A DNA stretch of 64,000 bases from Actinomycetes bacterium (GTDB lineage Bacteria; Actinomycetota; Actinomycetes; Actinomycetales; Dermatophilaceae), in the NCBI GenBank assembly GCA_029778715.1, contig JAKOPT010000098.1, positions 49,184 to 113,183 on the forward strand. Reading direction: 5' to 3'. The notes beneath the pieces are model-generated. The model saw only the letters and a list, made by a program, of their open reading frames with translations. It did not search any database and was not told the origin of the DNA. Within the stretch, counting starts at the first letter, position 1. Each line of letters starts with the position of its first letter. Shown here piece by piece: positions 58,026 through 64,000 of the stretch. Both the position numbers and the translations under genes were made by a program.

Positions 58026-59254
58026 TGGCCGGGACGGACCGTTTCGATGTCGACGCGCTCATCGAGGACCGCGGTGTCGGGGTGGTCGTCTGCTGCGGCT
58101 CCGGTGGGGTGGGCAAGACGACGACGGCCGCGGCGTTGGGGCTGCGGGCCGCCGAGGCCGGCCGGCGGGTCGTCGTGCTCACCATCGACCCGGCCCGGCG
58201 CCTGGCCCAGTCCCTCGGCCTCACCGAGCTCGACAACACCCCGCGCCCGGTCCGGGGCCTTGACACCTCGGCCGGTGGGTCGCTCGACGCGATGATGCTT
58301 GACATGAAACGGACCTTCGACGAGGTCGTCGAGGCCCATGCCACCCCCGAGAAGGCCGCCCAGATCTTCGCCAACCCCTTCTATCAGGCGGTGTCGTCGT
58401 CGTTTGCGGGCACTCAGGAATACATGGCCATGGAGAAACTCGGCCAGTTGCGGGCCGAGGCCGAACGCACCGGCGCCTGGGATCTCATCGTCGTCGACAC
58501 CCCGCCGTCGCGCTCGGCGCTCGATTTCCTCGACGCCCCCAAGCGGCTCGGGTCGTTCCTCGATGGCCGGTTCATCCGGTTGCTCACCGCGCCGGCCCGG
58601 GCCGGGGGGCGGGCCTATCTCAGGGTGTTCGCTTTCGGGATCCAGTTGGCGTCGAACACGATGGGCAGACTGCTCGGTGGGCAGATGCTCGCCGATGTCC
58701 AGACCTTCGTCGCCGCGCTCGACACGATGTTCGGCGGGTTCCGCGAACGCGCCGACGTCACCTATGCCCTGCTCAAGGAGGCGACGACCGCGTTCGTCGT
58801 CGTCGCGGCCCCCGAGCGGGATGCGGTGCGTGAGGCGGCCTTCTTCGTCGACCGGTTGGCGCAGGAGGGTATGCCGCTCGCCGGGCTCGTCGTGAACCGG
58901 CTCCAGCCGCTGCCGGCTGCGTCGTTGACGGCACCCCGAGCACTCGCGGCCGCCGAGCAACTCCACGAATTGGGGGCCGAGACGCCAGTGTCCGCTGCCG
59001 GGGTTGGTCCTGCGCCCGCTCACCTGGACATCGCCAACGCGCCGGCCTCGAGCCTGTCGCTGACCGTCGAACTGCTCCGCCTGCACGCCGACACCGCCGC
59101 CGTCCGGGCCCGCCAACAGGCCCAGGTGAGCCGGTTTGCGGCGGCGCACCCCGGCATACCGATCATTGAGGTGCCCGCAGCGGCCGGTGACATTCACGAC
59201 CTTGATGGGTTGCGCGCGATCGGTTCCGCATTCGCTGGTGGCTCCAACGGGTAG
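58025..59254 (+). CDS. ArsA-family ATPase, second paralog
   Basis: VVVCCGSGGVGKTTTAAALGLRAAEAGRRVVVLTIDPARRLAQSLGL; stop/start overlap with the first paralog. Confidence 0.94.
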   Translation: MAGTDRFDVDALIEDRGVGVVVCCGSGGVGKTTTAAALGLRAAEAGRRVVVLTIDPARRLAQSLGLTELDNTPRPVRGLDTSAGGSLDAMMLDMKRTFDEVVEAHATPEKAAQIFANPFYQAVSSSFAGTQEYMAMEKLGQLRAEAERTGAWDLIVVDTPPSRSALDFLDAPKRLGSFLDGRFIRLLTAPARAGGRAYLRVFAFGIQLASNTMGRLLGGQMLADVQTFVAALDTMFGGFRERADVTYALLKEATTAFVVVAAPERDAVREAAFFVDRLAQEGMPLAGLVVNRLQPLPAASLTAPRALAAAEQLHELGAETPVSAAGVGPAPAHLDIANAPASSLSLTVELLRLHADTAAVRARQQAQVSRFAAAHPGIPIIEVPAAAGDIHDLDGLRAIGSAFAGGSNG

Positions 59255-59324
59255 CACCCACCGCGGACCCGCACCGGCGGCGACCGGGACGGCATACCCC
59301 TACGACGGCCTACCCGGTCGCGGC

Positions 59325-59642
59325 CTACAGGGGTGAGGGGGCTCCGCTCTTGGCGGCGGCGAGGGCAGCGGTCCAGGACTGCACTTCGGGGCGGCGCCGC
59401 AACAACGCCCGCCGTTCCCGCTGCGTCATCCCGCCCCACACGCCGAAATCGACACGATTGTCGAGGGCGTCGGCGAGGCATTCGGAGACCACCTGGCAGC
59501 CACGGCATACGGCCTTGGCGTCCCGCTGGGCCCGGCCCTGGACAAAGAGGGCGTCCGGGTCCTGATCCGAACAGGCCCCAAGGCGTGCCCAATCCCTGAT
59601 CCAGGCCGCGGCGGGCCTGATCGCCACCGCGGCTACCGCCAT
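59325..59642 (-). CDS. WhiB-family transcriptional regulator (WhiB4-like by synteny)
   Basis: RLGACSDQDPDALFVQGRAQRDAKAVCRGCQVVSECLADALDNRVDFGVWGGMTQRERRALLRR. Confidence 0.94.
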   Translation of the reverse strand: MAVAAVAIRPAAAWIRDWARLGACSDQDPDALFVQGRAQRDAKAVCRGCQVVSECLADALDNRVDFGVWGGMTQRERRALLRRRPEVQSWTAALAAAKSGAPSPL

Positions 59643-59855
59643 GACGTCCTCCGTACTACCCACGAACTGCGCCCCAAAGGACGGGCCGCCCTGGCGACCA
59701 CCGACCGGGGGCCCGGCCTGCCGCATCGAACCTACGCAGCGCGCCCGTGCGGCTCCATGACCCACTCGGCCAGTTCGACGTAGTCCGAAGTAACTAGTTA
59801 GTCGGCGGTGAACAACCGCAACGCGCTGTCAGGTGACCGGGTTACGCTTGCGCTC

Positions 59856-62195
59856 ATGCAGGCTCGTGGCCGGAACGTTTCGGCAGTGTTCAAACTGCTC
59901 GCTGGCTTTGCCGTGCTCAGCGTCCTCATGGGCCTGATGCTGGCGGGTTTGGCGCTGCCCGCCGTGGGTGCCATGGGCACGACCACCAAGGCTGGGGTCT
60001 CGGCCTTCGACAACCTGCCGAGCCAGTTCCAGATCAACCCGTTGGCGCAGCAGTCCGTCATTCTCGATGCCGATGGCAGCGTCATCGCCAACCCCTACGA
60101 CGAGAACCGCATCGTCGTGCCGCTGGCCAAGATCTCGCCATGGATGCAGAAGGCGCAGATCGCCATCGAGGATGCCCGGTTCTACAGCCATGGCGGGCTC
60201 GACCTGCGCGGTTTCAGTCGTGCGCTCATCTCCAACTTCTCCGGCGGCGACGTGCAGGGCGCCTCGACCCTCACTCAGCAGTACGTCAAGATCACCCTCC
60301 AAGAGAATGCCCTGCGCCGCGATGACCAGGCCGCCGCCAAGGCGGCGACGGCCAAGAACTACATGCGCAAACTCCAGGAACTCAAGTACGCCCTCAATGT
60401 CGAGCAAACCCTGACCAAGGACCAGATCCTCGCGGGCTATCTCAATCTCGTCTACTACGGCGACCAGGCCTACGGCGTCGAGGCGGCCGCGCAGAACTAC
60501 TTCGGCGTCACTGCCGCCGAACTCAATTTGAGCCAGGCGGCGTTGCTCGCCGGCATCGTCCAGCAACCGACTCGCTACAACCCGGTCCTCAACCCGCAGG
60601 TGGCCCAGGCGCGCCGCGACCAGGTGCTTACCCGGATGCAGGACCTCGGCGTGGCCAAACCCGACGAGGTGGCCGCCGCGAAGGCGATTGCGGTGCCGTC
60701 GATGATCCACAAGAAGGAATCCAAGGGCGTGTGCCACCGCTCGCCCGAGCCCTACTTCTGCTCCTATGTCATGGCTTGGCTGCAGAAGTCGCCGCAGATG
60801 GCGGCGCTGGGGGCCACGCCGGCGGAGCGCCTGAAGAACATCAACCAGGGCGGGCTGACGATCCAGACGACGTTGCGCCCGGGGATGCAGCGCGTCGCGT
60901 ATGACCGGCTCGTCGAAGCGGTGCCGGTCGGCAACGACGACAACCTGGGGGCGGCGGCCACGATCATCGAGCCGGGGACGGGGCACGTGCTCGCGATGGC
61001 GCAGACGTCGAGTTTTGACGCCACCCAGGTCGTGTGGAATGCCGATCAGCAGTACGGCGGCGGCACCTACGGCTGGCAGTTCGGTTCGACGGCCAAGATG
61101 TATGCGCTGGTCACCGCCCTTTCCAAGGGTATGCCGCTCAGTAGCGAGATCTATGCACCCAACGCTGGGCCCGGCAGCCCCTATAGTTTCCCGGCCAATG
61201 CCGCCTCCGACGGCTGCCGGAGTTCGGGCCCCTGGCCGGTGTCCAACGACTACAGCGTTGGCGGCTCGATGCCCCTGCAGAAGGCGATCAGCCAGTCGAT
61301 CAACACCGCGTTCGCTGCCCTGACCTTGAGCCTGGGGCCGTGCGTGGTCCGCGACACGATGACCAAGATGGGCCTGCACATGGGCAACGGGCAACCCATC
61401 GACGGGGTACCGGCCGCGGTGGCCCTGGGAGCGGGCACGACGACGCCGATGACGATCGCCTCGTCCTTTGCGACACTGGCGGCCCGCGGTTCCTACTGCG
61501 AGCCCTTCCCGGTGGCCGCGATCCTCACGGCCGAGAAGAAGCCCCTCGAAGTGACCAAGTCCTCTTGCAAGCAGGTCATCCCCGCAGAGGTAGCCGACGG
61601 AGTCAACCAGTTGCTCCAAGGCCCACTGCGTGACGGGACGGCGGCAGGCTCTTGGGATTGGAGTCGCCCGGCTGCCGGCAAGACGGGGACGACCGACAAC
61701 CACAACCAGTCGTGGTTCGTCGGCTACACCCCGCAATTGTCGACGGCCGTCTGGGTCGGCAACGTCATCCCCGGCGAGAACGGCCACATGTTCACCCTCA
61801 ACGGGAAGTGCTTCGGCTCATACGGATGCCGCGGGTCCGTCTTCGGTGGCACGATCGCGGCCCCCGTCTGGGGCAAGATCATGTCTCAGGTCAGCGACGG
61901 GATGTCCGTCGTCAACTTCACCGACCCCACCGATGTCGTGGCGAGCGGCACCCAGGTCGACATCCCGCGGGTAACCGGGATGACTCAGGACGAGGCCGCG
62001 GCTGCCCTCCAGGCGGCGGGCTTCACGACCTACGTGCGAGGTCAGGTCGACAGCGGCCAGCGCCGCGGCATCGTCGTCGGCACGAGCCCACGCGGTCAGG
62101 CGCCACAGGGTTCGGCGATCGGGTTGCTTCTCTCGAGCGGCCAAGCCCCCGCACCCTCGCCTTCTGCCGTCCCGGGAGCGACGCACTCGCCGTAG
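59856..62195 (+). CDS. Penicillin-binding protein, transglycosylase/transpeptidase with PASTA domain
   Basis: IAIEDARFYSHGGLDLRGFSRALISN...GASTLTQQYVK; KTGTTDNHNQSWFVGYTPQLSTAVWVG; C-terminal PASTA-like IPRVTGMTQDEAAAALQAAGF. Confidence 0.95.
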   Translation: MQARGRNVSAVFKLLAGFAVLSVLMGLMLAGLALPAVGAMGTTTKAGVSAFDNLPSQFQINPLAQQSVILDADGSVIANPYDENRIVVPLAKISPWMQKAQIAIEDARFYSHGGLDLRGFSRALISNFSGGDVQGASTLTQQYVKITLQENALRRDDQAAAKAATAKNYMRKLQELKYALNVEQTLTKDQILAGYLNLVYYGDQAYGVEAAAQNYFGVTAAELNLSQAALLAGIVQQPTRYNPVLNPQVAQARRDQVLTRMQDLGVAKPDEVAAAKAIAVPSMIHKKESKGVCHRSPEPYFCSYVMAWLQKSPQMAALGATPAERLKNINQGGLTIQTTLRPGMQRVAYDRLVEAVPVGNDDNLGAAATIIEPGTGHVLAMAQTSSFDATQVVWNADQQYGGGTYGWQFGSTAKMYALVTALSKGMPLSSEIYAPNAGPGSPYSFPANAASDGCRSSGPWPVSNDYSVGGSMPLQKAISQSINTAFAALTLSLGPCVVRDTMTKMGLHMGNGQPIDGVPAAVALGAGTTTPMTIASSFATLAARGSYCEPFPVAAILTAEKKPLEVTKSSCKQVIPAEVADGVNQLLQGPLRDGTAAGSWDWSRPAAGKTGTTDNHNQSWFVGYTPQLSTAVWVGNVIPGENGHMFTLNGKCFGSYGCRGSVFGGTIAAPVWGKIMSQVSDGMSVVNFTDPTDVVASGTQVDIPRVTGMTQDEAAAALQAAGFTTYVRGQVDSGQRRGIVVGTSPRGQAPQGSAIGLLLSSGQAPAPSPSAVPGATHSP

Positions 62196-62276
62196 ACGGG
62201 ACCTTCGGCCCGGACGGGTGACCGCATCCTCGCCAAGGACGGAGGACCGTGGGCAGCCCGCACGCCCGGGCTGGAC

Positions 62277-62735
62277 TCAGGTGGTCAGTGCGGCTCGCGC
62301 CGCCGCAGCCACCCGACCACCGTCGGCGCGCCCGGCAACTTCGGCTTGGGCGAGTTTCATGACCTTGCCGAGGTGCGGCATACCGGTAGCGCCGGTGGCC
62401 GCGACAGCGCGAGCCACGATGTCGGCGAGTTCGGCGTCGGTGAGTTGGGCGGGAAGGTAGGTCTGCAGGATCGCCAACTCCGCTTGCTCCGCGGCGGCGA
62501 GTTCGGCGCGCCCGGCGGCGGTGTATGCCGCGGCCGCCTCCTTGCGCTTCTTGGCCTCCTTGGCGAGGACCTTGAGGACCTCGTCGTCGGTGAGTTCGCG
62601 GGCCTGGTCGCCGGCGACCTCGGCGGTGGTCACGCCGGTCAGGGCCATCCGCAGGGTGCCGGCGCGGACCTTGTCGTGGGCGCGCATGGCGTCATGGAGG
62701 TCGTGCTGGAGGCGGGCCTTGAGCGTGTCGGACAT
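62277..62735 (-). CDS. GatB/YqeY domain-containing protein
   Basis: LKARLQHDLHDAMRAHDKVRAGTLRMALTGVTTAEV...ILQTYLPAQLTDAEL. Confidence 0.93.
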   Translation of the reverse strand: MSDTLKARLQHDLHDAMRAHDKVRAGTLRMALTGVTTAEVAGDQARELTDDEVLKVLAKEAKKRKEAAAAYTAAGRAELAAAEQAELAILQTYLPAQLTDAELADIVARAVAATGATGMPHLGKVMKLAQAEVAGRADGGRVAAAARAALTT

Positions 62736-62780
62736 GGGTCCAGTGTCGCACCGGGTGGTGAGCGGGCGCGCCCGCTTTTC

Positions 62781-62840
62781 CTCCCGCGGCTCCTCCCGCG
62801 GCTCCTCCCGCGGCTCCTCCCGCGGCTCCTCCCGCGATTC
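62781..62840. repeat. 12-bp tandem repeat x5 (CTCCCGCGGCTC), last unit merging into palindromic element copy 3
   Basis: Four exact units plus CTCCCGCGATTC. Confidence 0.92.
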
Positions 62841-62883
62841 GAGGTACTACCGCGCGGATTCCCCGGCGTGTTTACCTCGAATC
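62836..62883. repeat. 48-bp palindromic element, copy 3
   Basis: GATTCGAGGTACTACCGCGCGGATTCCCCGGCGTGTTTACCTCGAATC. Confidence 0.9.
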
Positions 62884-62906
62884 GGCGGGGGTGCGAGAAT
62901 GGGCGG

Positions 62907-63848
62907 ATGCGTGCGTGGATGGCCGGGGTCGGCGGGGTGGTCGCTGCGGGGGCGGCTGGCTTGGCGTATGCGTCTGTCGTCGAACGTAATTGGTTCACGC
63001 TGCGGCGGTTCACGGTGCCGGTGTTGCCCGCGGGTGCGGCGCCGATCCGGGTGTTGCAGGTCTCCGATCTGCACCTCGTCCCCCGGCAGCAGCGCAAGAT
63101 CGAGTGGGTGCGCTCGCTGGCTGCGCTCGAGCCGGATTTCGTCGTCGACACCGGCGACAATTTCGCGGCGATGGATGCCGCGCCCGCGCTGGTCCACGCC
63201 CTCGGGCCCCTCATGGATCGCCCCGGGGTCTTCGTCATGGGGTCCAACGACTACTACGCGCCCTACTTCAAGAATCCCGCGGTCTATCTCACCCACCGCG
63301 ACTCTCTCAATGGGATCGACAAGCCGATGCTGCCGACCGACGAGTTGCGCTCGGCGTTCACGTCAGCGGGGTGGCTCGACCTCGACAACGCCCGGACCAC
63401 GGTGACCATGGGCCCAGACGTGCTGCCCGTGGAGTTGGTCGGCGTCGACGACCCGCACATCGAGTTCGATGACTATGCCGCGGTGGCCGGGCCAGCCTCG
63501 CCGGCTGCGGCGCTTACGGTCGGCATCATGCACGCGCCCTACCAGCGGGTCCTCGACGCGATGACCGCCGACGGCGCGGGGCTGCTCATCGCCGGGCACA
63601 CGCACGGTGGCCAGTTGGCGCTGCCCTTCGTCGGGGCCTTGGTGACCAACTGCGACCTCGACCGGGGGCGCGCCAAGGGCATGTCCCGTTGGTGGCCGGG
63701 CGCCGGCGCCGCGGGGCGGGGGGCGCCCGAACCGGCGGACGCGGCATACCTCCACGTGTCGGCCGGGCTGGGAACCTCGCCCTACGCGCCCGCCCGCTTC
63801 GCCTGCCGCCCGGAGGCGACGCTGCTCACTCTGGTGGCGCGCGGCTAG
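62907..63848 (+). CDS. Metallophosphoesterase
   Basis: [42 protein letters not shown]. Confidence 0.95.
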   Translation: MRAWMAGVGGVVAAGAAGLAYASVVERNWFTLRRFTVPVLPAGAAPIRVLQVSDLHLVPRQQRKIEWVRSLAALEPDFVVDTGDNFAAMDAAPALVHALGPLMDRPGVFVMGSNDYYAPYFKNPAVYLTHRDSLNGIDKPMLPTDELRSAFTSAGWLDLDNARTTVTMGPDVLPVELVGVDDPHIEFDDYAAVAGPASPAAALTVGIMHAPYQRVLDAMTADGAGLLIAGHTHGGQLALPFVGALVTNCDLDRGRAKGMSRWWPGAGAAGRGAPEPADAAYLHVSAGLGTSPYAPARFACRPEATLLTLVARG

Positions 63849-63925
63849 CCGGTGGGCGAAACCGATTTCGGGGTATGCCGCGGGGTCGGCTATCCTGCGG
63901 TGGTTGCCCTCTGGGCGACAAGCCA

Positions 63926-64000
<75 letters not shown>

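Larger units (their letters stand above)
1237..63880. repeat. Dispersed 8-bp motif GTATGCCG/CGGCATAC, about 99 copies by hand count
   Basis: Approximate positions: 1238, 1471, 1766, 2953, 3891, 4709, 5066, 5247, 5357, 5928, 6407, 7201, 7966, 8404, 8681, 8932, 9107, 9183, 10218, 10870, 11611, 12597, 13026, 13823, 13971, 14181 ... 61129, 62378, 62521, 63743, 63872. Confidence 0.95.

Noticed and set aside
1237-63880. Motif as Chi- or KOPS-like polar sequence
   Set aside because: Both orientations are about equally common over 64 kb, whereas those signals are strand-skewed; needs a genome-wide check relative to the origin.
1237-63880. Motif explained purely by codon preference for Tyr-Ala
   Set aside because: It appears in several reading frames on both strands and between genes, and it uses rarer codons (TAT, ATA) in a GC-rich genome.

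Overview
The window is a high-GC actinobacterial chromosome segment, Intrasporangiaceae/Micrococcales-like as judged from protein content. About 55 CDS are supported and one tRNA-Pro (CGG) sits at the right edge. There is no rRNA, CRISPR array, prophage or IS element. Left part: a reduced complex I operon (nuoB, a YrdB-like gene, nuoC, H, I, J, K, L, partial M), M1 peptidase, a Fic toxin/antitoxin pair, a Pls/PosA-type NRPS, HppA, STAS, a DEAD-box helicase and a Flp/Tad pilus locus. Middle part: LytS/LytTR two-component system, two DUF485+ActP symporter modules, kbl/tdh split by an agmatine deiminase, a MacB-type exporter with two adaptors, and phenylalanine hydroxylase. Right part: acs, nhaA, marP, NUDIX, nth, crp, a P-type ATPase, MBL hydrolase, RidA, an ArsA pair, whiB and ponA, as I recall a gene order conserved with Mycobacterium. 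The most striking signal is not a gene. The 8-mer GTATGCCG / CGGCATAC occurs about 99 times by hand count, roughly 1 per 650 bp, where about 2-3 would be expected from base composition. It is found on both strands, inside and between genes, and several copies form close inverted pairs, including a 16-bp perfect hairpin after actP. This resembles a DNA-uptake-sequence or HIP1-like genome-wide motif. A complete-looking Tad/Flp pilus locus in the same window makes the uptake hypothesis worth testing. Other unexplained structure: a 48-bp palindromic element in three copies, a 42-bp element tandemly inserted in frame in the nuoK C-terminus, a 42-bp element upstream of both apparent tad transcription units, and long low-complexity insertions in NuoM and in an RND-type adaptor.
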